Source of the DNA: Dissulfurimicrobium hydrothermale
Lineage (GTDB): Bacteria; Desulfobacterota; Dissulfuribacteria; Dissulfuribacterales; Sh68
DNA: 64,000 nt
NCBI RefSeq assembly: GCF_022026155.1
Contig: NZ_CP085041.1
Span: forward strand, 900,306-964,305
Direction: 5' to 3'
A model generated the notes under the pieces. The model searched no databases. It was not told the origin of the DNA and saw nothing but the letters and a program-made list of their open reading frames with translations. Shown in pieces: positions 1 to 8,854 of the stretch; the stretch's first letter is position 1, and each line of letters opens with the position of its first letter. A program made the position numbers and the translations under genes.

Positions 1-741
1 GCTTCTGCAGCCTTGATCGCCGCCTTGGCTTCACGAACAGATGCTTTTGTCAACCTTCTTTTCCGCCGCCCTTAAATCTGCAGCGGACATTTGTTCAGCG
101 GCTACGGCGCGATCAAGGTCTTGAAGTGATACTGTTTTCGTCTTCGCCATCTCGCGGTACCGCTTTAAGTTCGTCGCATCCAGCCGATACCGCCCCCTTG
201 CGGATTCGGCCTCTGCCTTTGCTTGGGCGAGTGCTGCTTCACACAGGGCAAGTCGTGCCTTGGCCTCCTGAACTGCCGCTCTTGCCGATTCCACATTGTC
301 TTTGGCTTCATTCAATTCGGCCGTGGCGGTGATCCGGGTTAGTTCGACACTGATGTTGCGTGCCCGATTAGCGGCTTTTGCCGCTTCCAGCGCGGCCTCC
401 GCCCCATCCAGACGGGCCTGGAAATCATGCGGATCCAGATCGACCAGCAGATCGCCTGCCTTGACCCATTGGTTGTCCTGCACATAGATATGGGCTACAT
501 AGCCGGACACCCGCGGGCTTATTGGAATGATATCTCCATCGATAAAGGCATCATCGGTGGATTCGTGAGATAATGAATGGATATAGTAAGGGATGCCGAT
601 GATCAGTGCTAGAATTACCAGCCCGCCCGCCGTCCACCAGACGATTTTTTTACGGTGGAAAGGCCCTGCCGAGGAACTGTTGGGTCCCATAGATTCCGTT
701 TCATTGGCGGCTATATCGCTATTTCGGCTTTTTTCTGTCAT
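1..741 (-). pseudogene. EmrA/HlyD-family membrane fusion protein, frameshifted and cut by the window edge
   Basis: Periplasmic adaptor of a tripartite drug-efflux pump, linking an inner-membrane transporter (probably further left, outside the window) to the TolC-like channel encoded just upstream. A cytoplasmic N-terminus is followed by one membrane helix (roughly residues 35-60). Then comes the typical EmrA lipoyl-domain entry (STDDAFIDGD, ISPRVSGYV) and a long Ala/Glu-rich coiled coil. The frame stops at 31-33, but removing one base from the T4 run at 45-48 lets the protein continue as DKASVREAKAAIKAAEA to the window edge. The ATG at 741 is preferred; earlier in-frame starts (756, TTG 765) lack a better ribosome site. 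The start lies inside the 3' end of the channel gene, so translation is probably coupled. Arg codons are mostly CGN, less AGG-rich than the core genes. It is either a pseudogene or carries a sequencing error. Confidence 0.8.
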
Positions 742-2157
742 CTCTACCCATTTCATTAGGTTCAAGAAAGTTGTTTTTTGTAGGTGGTGGCATAAGGAAA
801 AGTTCTGGATTCAATTCTCCTGTCACGCGCAAGAGTTTCAAATAATCAACATCTTGATTGAATTTTGCAGTTGAAAGGGACAGTTCCGCGGATAGCAGAC
901 CCTCTTGGGCAATTAGCCGCTCAAGGTTTGTTCCAAGTCCGGCATTGAATGCGGCTGTTGCCTGCCGCACCCCTTCCCGGGCCGCTTTGACCTGGATATC
1001 GAGCTGATCGATCTGTTGCCTAGCCCTTTGGAGATTTTCCACAGCCATTCGTAGATCCTTCAATATCTGCCGGCGGATATACATCTCGGAGAGTCGAGCT
1101 TGCCGCAGGCGCGAATAAGCGGTGCGGACATCCGCATGAATCAATCCGGCTGAAAAATAGGGACATTGACCTGGATCATGGAGGTCCAATCCACATCGTT
1201 GGGGAAGGTATCCCGGGACAGGTAGCGCATCAAGTTGAGGGAGACCGACGGGAAATATTCGCCCCAGGCCGCTTCCAGTGCGGCGGCCGCAGCCTTCACC
1301 CGTTCATGGGCAGCCGTTAGGTCTTGTCGATGCGTCTCGGTTAGCTTCAACAAGGTGTCGATGTGCCAGTTTATCGACGGAATTTTCAGTCCGCCGGTGA
1401 GCGGTCCCTTGACTGCCGGTACACCGATTAAAAATGCCAGCATCGCCCGGCCGTTTTTTACATCGGCCTTGGCTTGAATCAACTCGTTTTGCGTCTTCGC
1501 CAGCTGTGATTCGGCTAGAAAGACATCCACCGGCCGTGCCACACCAGTCTTCTCTTTCACTTGAATGTCTGCGAGCCGCTGTCGGGCGACTTTGATTGAA
1601 TACTTTAAAACCGCAACCTGCTTTTCTGAGTGCATCACTTGAAAATAGGTCCTGGCCACATCCAGCATGAGAAGGGCCTGGCGATCCAGGAGTACCGCCC
1701 GCTGCATCTTAGCGAAAGCCCCGGCTGTTTGTAGGGCCGGCACATCGCGGAACAGGTGCAGATCCATATTTCCAGCCACTGGCAGATCGGTCGTGTGATT
1801 GGGTTCAAACTCGGCGATCAGGGGGTTATTGGCCGCATATGCAGTCTTCCCCTGGAGCATGAATGTTGGAGCAAAGCTGATGGTCGGTAGAAAGGCGGCA
1901 AAGGCGCGATCCTTGTCGATCAATGTCTGAAGGTAATCCTCACCGGCTATGGCCATCTGCTCGTTATGCGTATTGGCCAGTATCAGGGCGTTCTTTAACG
2001 TGAGGGGATCTTCGGTATGGTAGGGTAAGACTGATCCGGATCTTCCAGTATTAAGCACATGCCAATATATTTGCACATCGTGTGTTTGATTCACTGCGCA
2101 TCTATTGAGAAAAAACAGCGCCAGGCCGGCCAATCCCCACTGCAGCGGTCTTAACAC
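719..2157 (-). pseudogene. TolC-like outer-membrane efflux protein, single-base frameshift
   Basis: Outer-membrane channel of the same efflux system. Two overlapping frames make one protein: 2157-1141 gives the N-terminal part ending in NVPIF, and 1189-719 gives the rest, beginning SAGLIHADVRTAYSRL. Adding one base to the A5 run at 1153-1157 (plus strand) joins them into about 479 residues, the usual TolC-family length. Both halves show the long amphipathic helices and paired repeats of outer-membrane efflux proteins. An N-terminal hydrophobic segment with a Cys near residue 20 could be a signal peptide, but the lipobox is poor. It starts with GTG at 2157, overlapping the tetR stop by a few bases, with GGAGAAG as ribosome site. 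As in the adaptor gene, the lesion is in a homopolymer, so real decay and base-calling error cannot be told apart here. Confidence 0.8.
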
Positions 2158-2738
2158 ACCTTCTCCTTGACAGTAATTGCAGCCTTGACAAAATTCAGGA
2201 TATGATCGATCAGTACCTCACGGTCGACTGTTTCAGTCCCTTCAAGCAGCACTGAGCGGATGAACCCGGGAATATACCGGGCGGTAAATTCCGGATGGGA
2301 ATCGATAAAAATTCCCAGGGCAATGCCCTGGCGGATGATAGATTCGATCATGTCTTTTAGCTCTGTACGTTTAGCATCCCACTTGGCCCGGTCAATAGCT
2401 TTCCAGACAGGAATCGTACGTATCAGCTCGAACAGGTGGGGGTTTTGATAAGCAAAATTGACCATCTCACGAATCACCATCTCAAGATTTTCCGCTGGAC
2501 TGTGAGTATCTTCATCTATCCGTTCGCGAAGCCGGTCTACCAGCCGAGAAAATCCGTTATAAAGCACTGAAATATAAAGGTCTTCTTTGCTATTGAAATA
2601 GATGTATAGTGTTCCCTTGCCTACTTCCGCCGCCTTAGCCACGTCGCTCAACAGCACCTTGTGGAAGGGTTGCGTGGCAAAAAGTCCGGCCGCCGCCGAA
2701 AGGATTTTAGCTCGTTTCCGTTCATCTATGACTTGCAT
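2151..2738 (-). CDS. TetR/AcrR-family repressor of the efflux operon
   Basis: Ligand-responsive repressor, first gene of the efflux operon, and so probably autoregulating it. The N-terminal helix-turn-helix has the family pattern (ILSAAAGLFA ... VAKAAEVGKGTLYIYFNSKEDL), followed by an all-helical ligand-binding domain. The methionine at 2738 starts closest to the HTH and has AGGGTGAG upstream; an ATG at 2768 would add ten residues. The gene is intact, unlike the two transport genes behind it. Its Arg codons are almost all CGN, whereas core genes in this window use AGG heavily, which hints at horizontal acquisition of the operon. The ligand cannot be predicted. Confidence 0.9.
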   Translation of the reverse strand: MQVIDERKRAKILSAAAGLFATQPFHKVLLSDVAKAAEVGKGTLYIYFNSKEDLYISVLYNGFSRLVDRLRERIDEDTHSPAENLEMVIREMVNFAYQNPHLFELIRTIPVWKAIDRAKWDAKRTELKDMIESIIRQGIALGIFIDSHPEFTARYIPGFIRSVLLEGTETVDREVLIDHILNFVKAAITVKEKVC

Positions 2739-2931
2739 ATCTTTCTCACCCTTAACATCTAACATCATTTGGTCAGATTGAAATTTGGCCTTACGCCTTC
2801 AGCCGCAAATCGATTTGCAATCGACTTGATCATCTTGATCATCCTTTCCGCTCCACCTCCGCCATGTGAATTGAAGATGATATTGGCGCATTCCTTTCAT
2901 ATCAGCCTCATTTGTTTCAATAAGATAGAAC

Positions 2932-2953
2932 CAATACTGACCAACCAGTATTG
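2932..2953. promoter_or_regulatory. Inverted repeat, probable TetR operator
   Basis: CAATACTG and CAGTATTG form perfect 8-bp arms around the 6-bp spacer ACCAAC. The site sits immediately downstream of a good minus-strand promoter, about 195 bp before tetR, where a bound dimer would block transcription start. Arms of this length and spacing fit TetR/AcrR operators. Confidence 0.6.
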
Positions 2954-2956
2954 ATG

Positions 2957-2985
2957 GAAATATCGTTTTATTATATCCTCGTCAA
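2957..2985 (-). promoter_or_regulatory. Candidate sigma-70 promoter of the tetR-efflux operon
   Basis: On the minus strand TTGACG (-35, 2980-2985) is followed after exactly 17 bp by TATTTC (-10, 2957-2962). Transcription would start near 2950, inside the inverted repeat at 2932-2953. The -10 box is weak, so support comes mainly from position and spacing. The leader would be about 210 nt and contains a possible 25-codon reading frame that runs into the tetR start region. Confidence 0.45.
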
Positions 2986-3440
2986 GTTCTTTTCCTGCTC
3001 GAGTTCCTCAACGCCGGGTACATCCGAATTATATTGAGAGCTACATGAGACCTTTTATAGATCCAGCAGTCGCGATATAAATCACAATCAAGGCTCCGCC
3101 TGCTCAAGAATCTGTAGGCCAGCCGCAACCGATTGATAATGAAAAAGCGGAGGCGGCGCATTTCCTGTAGGCGAGCGTGGGATGTCGGTTTCAAATAGTT
3201 GAAACGTAGAGATTGTCACGATGTCAGTCAATATGGAGCGGAAAGGAAAAAATTAGGTAAAGGAAAACAATCCAACCTAAGAAGCATCGAGGTCGTCCGT
3301 TCATGGTCCAATAGGCCCAGAAGATCTTAGCGAGATTTGAAAGACTTGCTGAAGAAAGGCATGAAAAGATATGAGGCGTTGTTGCACAGGACTGGCGCCA
3401 TAGTCGCGTTTAGAAAAATTGGGATCATTTACGATAAGCA
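2986..3440. other. Intergenic stretch without recognisable gene
   Basis: Between the efflux promoter and the 3' end of thrC. The only reading frame (70 codons, minus strand, 2982-3194) is rich in Arg and matches no family I recognise. No transposase remnant, tRNA or convincing terminator was seen. The sequence gcgttgttgcac followed by ggcgccat near 3375 faintly resembles the dispersed repeats found elsewhere in the window, but too weakly to call. Confidence 0.5.
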
Positions 3441-4841
3441 CTAAGTCGCCTGTTGCTGTATGTATGCCTTCACCGCGCCTATGTCTGCAGGAAGTAGCTT
3501 CAACCTGGTCGGCCTTTTTTCAATGTCTTCAAGCGAAGCAGGCCTCTTCGGCTCATGGCCGATTGCTTCTTTTACTGTCCTTGCGAATTTGGCTGGATGG
3601 GCCGTAGCTAGACACACGATACTGTGGCGCAGAAGGGCGGATGAAAGTCTTTTTGCTGCCGCTACGCCGACTGCCGTGTGAGGGTCCAGCACATAGCCTG
3701 TATTTCTGTATACGGCTCGTATGGTCTCAATGGTCTCGGGTTGGCTTATTGACGCCGAGGCAAAGTCTTCCCGCGCCATGGTCATTTCGTCAGGGTTGAA
3801 GACGATCTCGCCGGTCTTTTCAAACTGCTCCATCGCCCTCTTCACCCTTTGGGGGTCTTGCCCGAAGAGATAGTAGATATATCGCTCGAAATTGCTTGCG
3901 ATCTGTATGTCCATGGAAGGGCTTACGGTCGGGATGACCCTTTGCGCGATCTTATAGCGGCCCTCCATGATAAAGCGTGTGAGGATGTTGTTTTCGTTGG
4001 TGGCGAGGATAAGCCGTTCGATGTGCGGCGAGATGAGACGCCTTGCCACGTATCCGGCGAAGATGTCTCCGAAGTTTCCGGTCGGGACAGAGAAATCAAC
4101 CCGCTCTGCGCCTTCTTTATTTTTAATCCATAGAAATGAATAGACATAATATACCACCTGGGCGAGGATCCTAGCCCAGTTTATGGAGTTGACAGCCCCA
4201 AGCTTGTATTGGGACTTGAAAGGGATGTCGTTGAAGATGTTTTTTACTATCGCCTGGCAGTCGTCAAAGGTCCCATTTATCGCTATATTGAATACGTTTT
4301 TATCAGGTACGGTCGTCATCTGAAGGGCTTGGATGGGGCTTACCCTGCCATGGGGGTGCAGGATAAAGATGTTGATGTTTTCTTTACCCTTGACCCCATA
4401 TATGGCGGCGCTGCCCGTGTCGCCTGATGTTGCACCTAATATGTTCATCTTCTCGTTGCGTTCCTTCAATAGGTATGAGAAGAGGTTTCCGAGGAACTGC
4501 AGGGCAATGTCCTTAAAGGCGAGGGTCGGGCCGTGGAAGAGCTCAAGTATGTGCAAGTCGCCTACTTTGACAAGGGGTGTGACCTCCGGCGTGTCAAAAT
4601 TTTTGTAGGCATTGTCTATCATGGCCTTCAGGTCTTTAGAGGTGATATCGTCTATAAAGAGCGATATGACCTCATAGGCAAGCTCATGGTAGTCGAGTCC
4701 TTCCCATTTTTCTATAATCTCTGGTCCAGCCGTAGGGAGTTGTTCAGGCAGGATGAGGCCGCCATCTGTCGCAAGGCCCATCATCACGGAGTCTTTAAAG
4801 GATATTGGCTCGATTCCGCCCCTCGTGCTTATGTATTTCAT
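3441..4841 (-). CDS. thrC: Threonine synthase
   Basis: PLP enzyme converting O-phosphohomoserine to threonine, the last step of threonine synthesis. At 466 residues it is the long form found in proteobacteria. It opens with the family N-terminus (KYISTRGG), carries the PLP lysine in LAFKDIALQF and the phosphate-binding loop GATSGDTGSA. Homoserine dehydrogenase lies 32 kb away at 36.7-38 kb, so the threonine genes are not clustered here. Downstream, on the same strand, there is no gene for several hundred bases. The start ATG at 4841 fits the family N-terminus exactly. Confidence 0.97.
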   Translation of the reverse strand: MKYISTRGGIEPISFKDSVMMGLATDGGLILPEQLPTAGPEIIEKWEGLDYHELAYEVISLFIDDITSKDLKAMIDNAYKNFDTPEVTPLVKVGDLHILELFHGPTLAFKDIALQFLGNLFSYLLKERNEKMNILGATSGDTGSAAIYGVKGKENINIFILHPHGRVSPIQALQMTTVPDKNVFNIAINGTFDDCQAIVKNIFNDIPFKSQYKLGAVNSINWARILAQVVYYVYSFLWIKNKEGAERVDFSVPTGNFGDIFAGYVARRLISPHIERLILATNENNILTRFIMEGRYKIAQRVIPTVSPSMDIQIASNFERYIYYLFGQDPQRVKRAMEQFEKTGEIVFNPDEMTMAREDFASASISQPETIETIRAVYRNTGYVLDPHTAVGVAAAKRLSSALLRHSIVCLATAHPAKFARTVKEAIGHEPKRPASLEDIEKRPTRLKLLPADIGAVKAYIQQQAT

Positions 4842-4868
4842 TTATTTTTTTGTTGTCTCCCTGATGGC

Positions 4869-5126
4869 TTATTCGTGCTCGTGATGATGGTGGTGGTGAC
4901 GTCCTATTTCATGGCCTGATATAGGGCCTCCGGCGAGATTCATTGCGGTTTTAAGATGTTTTGTTACATCTCCTGAGGAGAACGCAGCCTTCTTGAGGGC
5001 AGCAGCTGCATCGGGCATGCCCGCCTCCTCGAGTACGGATGTCCATCGCAGAAATTCCCTGGCATGTTCTTCATTGTGTTCTATAAGATGCGGCAAGAGT
5101 ATGCGCAATTTTTCAATTTCGGTCAT
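4869..5126 (-). CDS. Small helical protein with natural poly-His tail, possible metal binder
   Basis: An 85-residue protein of unknown function. Residues 1-65 look helical and soluble, with several His (LLPHLIEHNEEHAREFLRW). The C-terminus ends GRHHHHHHEHE, six consecutive His at 77-82 plus His84, a tail type seen in nickel- or zinc-handling proteins. It lies between thrC and the CooT-like gene on the same strand, with a gap of only 35 bp to the latter, so the two are probably co-transcribed. The flanking DNA is ordinary genome, so this is not a cloning tag. I infer metal storage or delivery, probably nickel, from the tail and the neighbour only. Confidence 0.7.
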   Translation of the reverse strand: MTEIEKLRILLPHLIEHNEEHAREFLRWTSVLEEAGMPDAAAALKKAAFSSGDVTKHLKTAMNLAGGPISGHEIGRHHHHHHEHE

Positions 5127-5161
5127 TTTCGATCCCCATCTACTTTATTTTTTGGTCAGAT

Positions 5162-5371
5162 TTAAATTTTTTGTGATCTCTGTCCGGATGATTCAAGAAT
5201 AACCTTGTGTTTCAGGAGGTCTATCTTTGATATCTTTGCACTTATAATACGGGGCGGCTCGAAAAGACCCTGCACCTTCACACCTTCGGGGCAAGGCTCA
5301 ACCAGTATCACGTCCCGCATGATCTCCTCTTCCTTCCCATCCTTCAACAGGTATACGCTGGATTGACACAT
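5162..5371 (-). CDS. CooT-family nickel-binding protein
   Basis: A 69-residue protein matching the small CooT family. The N-terminus is Met-Cys (Cys2 is the known nickel ligand in CooT) and the body is a short beta-rich domain (VYLLKDGKEEEIMRDVILVEP ending in SKIDLLKHKVILE). CooT helps nickel insertion into carbon monoxide dehydrogenase in Rhodospirillum; relatives are widespread in anaerobes without a defined client. No CODH or hydrogenase gene is in this window. It is followed by the His-tailed protein at 4869-5126 and is divergent from enolase. Confidence 0.75.
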   Translation of the reverse strand: MCQSSVYLLKDGKEEEIMRDVILVEPCPEGVKVQGLFEPPRIISAKISKIDLLKHKVILESSGQRSQKI

Positions 5372-5387
5372 ATGTTCACCTTTTTGC

Positions 5388-5414
5388 TTGACTTGAGATT
5401 AAAGTCATTATAAA
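5388..5414 (+). promoter_or_regulatory. Weak promoter candidate for enolase
   Basis: TTGACT (5388-5393) and TATAAA (5409-5414) are separated by 15 bp, shorter than the ideal 17. It is the only promoter-like pair in the 81-bp gap between the divergent cooT-like gene and eno. Confidence 0.3.
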
Positions 5415-5452
5415 CGAAAGTTAATAAATAAACCAGATAGCGGGAGGAGCCG

Positions 5453-6727
5453 ATGAGCAAGATTGTAGAGATAGAATCGATGGAGATATTGGATTCCAGG
5501 GGGAATCCCACCATTCGCACATATGTCGCTCTTGAGGACGGGAGTCTTGGGATCGCCTCTGTCCCGTCTGGGGCGTCCACCGGTGAGAATGAGGCACTTG
5601 AGCTCAGGGATCAAGATCAGTCGAGATATGGGGGCAAGGGTGTCTTAAAGGCGGTGGAGAATGTAGAAGATGTCATAGCTTTAGCGCTCCAAGGTCTGGA
5701 TGCCACGATACAACAGGAAATCGATCAGGTCTTGATAGATTTGGACGGGACGTCCAATAAAAGCAGGCTCGGGGCAAACGCCATCCTCTCAGTCTCGATG
5801 GCGGTTGCCAGGGCGGCAGCTCAGAGCGTAGGTCTGCCGCTCTATGCCTATCTTGGAGGGGCCTGTTCAAACCGCATTCCAGTTCCTATGTTGAATGTCT
5901 TAAACGGTGGCAAACATGCCGATTGTAGTGTGGACTTCCAGGAATTCATGATCGTGCCTATCGGTGCCCCCACGTTTAGAGAGGCGCTAAGATACAGTGC
6001 CGAGACCTTTTATGCATTAAAGACCATTTTAAAGAATAAGGGCTATGCCACATCCGTGGGGGATGAAGGTGGTTTTGCACCCAATCTTAAGAGTAACGAG
6101 GAGCCGTGCGAGCTCATCGTGGCAGCCATAGAAAGGGCTGGTTATAGGCCGGGAGAAGACATAGCTATAGCGCTTGATCCTGCAGCCAGTTCATTCTTTA
6201 GAGATGGAAAGTACGTCCTTGCTCGTTCAGGCGGCGGCGAAAAGACGAGCGCTGAGATGGTCGAGCTCTATAAAGAATGGGTGAGAAAGTATCCGATTAT
6301 TTCCATAGAAGACGGCCTCGCAGAAGATGATTGGGACGGTTTTGCCCTTATGACAAGGGAGCTCGGCCAAGAGATCCAGATAGTCGGGGACGATATATTC
6401 GTCACAAACACCGAGTTTATAGCCAGGGGCGTAAAGGAGAGGGCTGCTAACGCCGCGTTGATAAAGCTGAATCAGATCGGCACGGTCAGCGAGACTGTAG
6501 ATGCCATTCGTATGTGCAGGGCGGCAGGTTGGGATTTTGTGGTCTCCCATAGATCAGGCGAGACGGAAGACGACTTCATAGCTGATTTTACTGTGGCGAT
6601 GGACGGCTGTCAGATAAAGGCAGGTTCCATAAGTAGGAGCGAGCGCATAGCCAAGTACAATAGGCTCTTGGAGATCGAGGCGGAATTGGGGCCTGCAGCC
6701 TTGTTTGACAGCCCGTTCAGATCCTGA
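5453..6727 (+). CDS. eno: Enolase (phosphopyruvate hydratase)
   Basis: Interconverts 2-phosphoglycerate and phosphoenolpyruvate in glycolysis/gluconeogenesis. At 424 residues it is of standard length. The N-terminal SGASTGE loop, the magnesium ligands in [11 protein letters not shown] and GDDIFVTN, the catalytic lysine region LIKLNQIGT and the SHRSGETED signature are all present. The ribosome site GGGAGGAG lies six bases before ATG 5453. It is a single plus-strand gene between minus-strand runs. It works with the ApgM phosphoglycerate mutase (35.3 kb) and the pyruvate oxidoreductase (21.4 kb) of this window. Confidence 0.98.
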   Translation: MSKIVEIESMEILDSRGNPTIRTYVALEDGSLGIASVPSGASTGENEALELRDQDQSRYGGKGVLKAVENVEDVIALALQGLDATIQQEIDQVLIDLDGTSNKSRLGANAILSVSMAVARAAAQSVGLPLYAYLGGACSNRIPVPMLNVLNGGKHADCSVDFQEFMIVPIGAPTFREALRYSAETFYALKTILKNKGYATSVGDEGGFAPNLKSNEEPCELIVAAIERAGYRPGEDIAIALDPAASSFFRDGKYVLARSGGGEKTSAEMVELYKEWVRKYPIISIEDGLAEDDWDGFALMTRELGQEIQIVGDDIFVTNTEFIARGVKERAANAALIKLNQIGTVSETVDAIRMCRAAGWDFVVSHRSGETEDDFIADFTVAMDGCQIKAGSISRSERIAKYNRLLEIEAELGPAALFDSPFRS

Positions 6728-6804
6728 AAATGGATTACAATTGGAAACGGGTAGGGCAACAAGCAATCTCTGTCCATAAAAATAAAAGCCCCCTTTTTCT
6801 CAGA

Positions 6805-7377
6805 TTATTTGAAAAGCGGTAGCTCATGGGTGTCTTCCATATCTGACAGTTCAGCGAGGGACGGGAGGTCCGAGATGTCTTTCAGGTCGAATACCTCAAG
6901 AAAACGCTTTGTGGTACGGTAGATAAGGGGGCGTCCAGGGACCTCTTTCCTTCCGGCCGTCTTTATGAGTTTTCTGTCGAGCAGTATCCTTAAAGGTCCA
7001 CTCGAATCTACGCCTCTCAGATGTTCTATCTCAGCGCGTGTTACGGGTTGTTTGTAGGCGATTATGGAGAGGGTCTCAAGTGAAGAGCGGCCGAGTTTGG
7101 CCGGAGTCGATTCTTTGAGCCGCAATATCCATTCCCTGACCTTGCTTTTTGACTGCAGCCGCCAGCCGCCAGCTACCTCTCTTATCTCGAGGCCGTGACA
7201 CTGGTCGTCATATTCTCTTTGAAGTAGCTTTAACGCAATGAGTATGTCATCTTTGCTGAATTCAGGTAGCAGGCCTGTTAGTTCTTTAAGACCAAGCGGT
7301 TTTGTAGCGACCAGCAAGAGTCCTTCGAGGATTGCCTTTATCTCAGGCCGTCCAACTCCAATGGCCGTCGACTCCAT
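6805..7377 (-). CDS. scpB: Segregation and condensation protein B
   Basis: Winged-helix subunit of the SMC-ScpAB chromosome condensation complex. The 190-residue protein has the two tandem winged helices of ScpB. These include ILEGLLLVATKPL near the N-terminus and the conserved ETLSIIAYKQPVTRAEIEHL and GRPLIYRTTKRFLEVF segments. It is the last gene of the rpoZ-to-scpB run and starts five bases after the stop of the response-regulator gene. scpA is not in this window. Confidence 0.95.
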   Translation of the reverse strand: MESTAIGVGRPEIKAILEGLLLVATKPLGLKELTGLLPEFSKDDILIALKLLQREYDDQCHGLEIREVAGGWRLQSKSKVREWILRLKESTPAKLGRSSLETLSIIAYKQPVTRAEIEHLRGVDSSGPLRILLDRKLIKTAGRKEVPGRPLIYRTTKRFLEVFDLKDISDLPSLAELSDMEDTHELPLFK

Positions 7378-7382
7378 CGCCT

Positions 7383-7748
7383 TTATTTTGATAGATGTTT
7401 TTTAATGGAAGACTTGAGTTCGGTCAGATTGAATGACTTTACTATATAATCGTCCGAGGCCCAAGAGGCCAGATCTTGTTTGTATTCAGGGTATGCCGAA
7501 CTCAATATTACTGGGGTTGCCGGCCTCTTTTGCTTCATTTGGCGGAGTACCTCTATTCCATCCATCCCCGGCATGTTGATGTCCAGGACGACCAAGTCAG
7601 GCCTATAGCTGTCAAAATATCTAAGCGCATCGTCTCCGTTCATTGCTGATTGGATTTCGTAACCTTCTTCTTCTAGTTCCTCTTTGTACAGGAGATGTAT
7701 GCTTTCTTCATCGTCTACTATCAGTATCTTTTTTTTCTCATCCGCCAT
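7383..7748 (-). CDS. Stand-alone CheY-like response regulator
   Basis: A single receiver domain of 121 residues without an output domain. Acid pair D12/D13, phospho-acceptor D56 (VVLDINMPGMDG), Ser83/84 in place of the switch Thr, and Lys104 are present. Lys104 is followed by Ser rather than the usual Pro, a minor departure at the beta5-alpha5 loop. No kinase is adjacent: it lies between galT (94 bp upstream) and scpB (5 bp downstream), so its partner and target are unknown. It may be co-transcribed with scpB. Confidence 0.92.
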   Translation of the reverse strand: MADEKKKILIVDDEESIHLLYKEELEEEGYEIQSAMNGDDALRYFDSYRPDLVVLDINMPGMDGIEVLRQMKQKRPATPVILSSAYPEYKQDLASWASDDYIVKSFNLTELKSSIKKHLSK

Positions 7749-7841
7749 AATGCACCTCTATAGAATTTTGGCTTGTCCATATATTTTCTAGGCTATTTCC
7801 GAGATCTGTTATTTACCTGACAAAGCCTATGCCGGCCATCT

Positions 7842-8840
7842 TTATATCCTGATTTCCCTTAGGAACTTGGCTGACTCCTCAGGCGGCGTGGGATTGATAT
7901 AAAATCCGGTGCCCCACTCAAACCCTGCTACCATTGTGAGTTTAGGCATAATTTCTATGTGCCAGTGATAGTAGTCCATCGAGAGGTTTTTGAGAGGGGC
8001 TGTATGCAACATATAATTATAAGGTACCTTGGGCAATGCCTTGTCAAGACGGCGCATTGTTTCAAGAAATATCCTCGCGAGGGAGTCGAACATGCCGTCA
8101 TCCATGGAGACATATGAAGAATAATGCCTCTTAGGCAGGAGCCACATCTCGAACGGCGCCCTTGGTGCAAACGGAGCGATGGTCAAGAAGTCTTTGTTTT
8201 CACATACAACACGGGTGTTCCCAGCTAATTCCTGATGTATTATGTCGCAGAATACGCAGCGTTCTTTGTATTCGTAATAACGCAAGGACCCCATCACCTC
8301 TTCCTGGATGAGTTGCGGCACGATCGGAAGGGCGATCAATTGGGAGTGGGAGTGTTCGAGCGAGGCCCCTGCCGCCTTGCCAAAGTTTTTGAATATGATT
8401 ATGTATTGAAACCTTATATCCCTTGCCAAATCGAGCATCCTGTCCCTGTAGGCGAAGAGTATTTGCTTGACCTGGAATTCGGACATCCGGGGTATGGTTT
8501 CGTCGTGGTTGGGGGTGTCTATGATGACCTCGTGGGCCCCTATTCCGTTCATCATGTCATAAATACCTTCGCCTTGTTTGTTCAAATCGCCTTCAATGAT
8601 GAGGGCCGGAAATTTGTTGGGCACCACCCTCAAGGTCCAGCCGGGTGTGTTCGGGGCATAACCCTGTCTCCCATAGGCCAGGACCTCCGGTGGTGTGGTG
8701 TGTTCATTGCCGGGGCACAGCGGACAGAATCCTCCCTTTGTCTTTTCTTCTTCTATTACAAAGTCACTGGGGCGTTTGCCGCGTTCTTTGGCTATGATGA
8801 CCCATCTGCCTATTATCGGATCTCTGCGCAGTTCTGGCAT
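7842..8840 (-). CDS. galT: Galactose-1-phosphate uridylyltransferase (or related sugar-1-phosphate nucleotidylyltransferase)
   Basis: Histidine-triad-type transferase of the GalT family, 332 residues. Zinc cysteines appear in FCPLCPGNEHTTP near residue 40 and again in CVFCDII. The active-site His-x-His is in EHSHSQL, where enterobacterial GalT has HPHGQ. It transfers UMP between UDP-glucose and galactose 1-phosphate in the Leloir pathway, but homologues in non-galactose users act on other sugar phosphates. It directly follows the GH57 glucan enzyme (14-bp gap), which suggests a role in storage-glucan or nucleotide-sugar metabolism. The start has AAAAGGAG upstream. Confidence 0.9.
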   Translation of the reverse strand: MPELRRDPIIGRWVIIAKERGKRPSDFVIEEEKTKGGFCPLCPGNEHTTPPEVLAYGRQGYAPNTPGWTLRVVPNKFPALIIEGDLNKQGEGIYDMMNGIGAHEVIIDTPNHDETIPRMSEFQVKQILFAYRDRMLDLARDIRFQYIIIFKNFGKAAGASLEHSHSQLIALPIVPQLIQEEVMGSLRYYEYKERCVFCDIIHQELAGNTRVVCENKDFLTIAPFAPRAPFEMWLLPKRHYSSYVSMDDGMFDSLARIFLETMRRLDKALPKVPYNYMLHTAPLKNLSMDYYHWHIEIMPKLTMVAGFEWGTGFYINPTPPEESAKFLREIRI

Positions 8841-8854
8841 CTTTTTACTCCTTT

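Noticed and set aside
2982-3194. 70-codon minus-strand frame in the thrC-efflux gap
   Set aside because: No recognisable domain, Arg-rich, no clear ribosome site; left as non-coding.
3360-3420. Possible fourth copy of the dispersed repeat
   Set aside because: Only short blocks (gcgttgttg, ggcgcc) match; ends are absent.
4869-4899. Six-His stretch as possible vector or tag contamination
   Set aside because: It is followed by EHE and a stop, in continuous genomic context between thrC and a CooT homologue, so it is a natural metal-binding tail.
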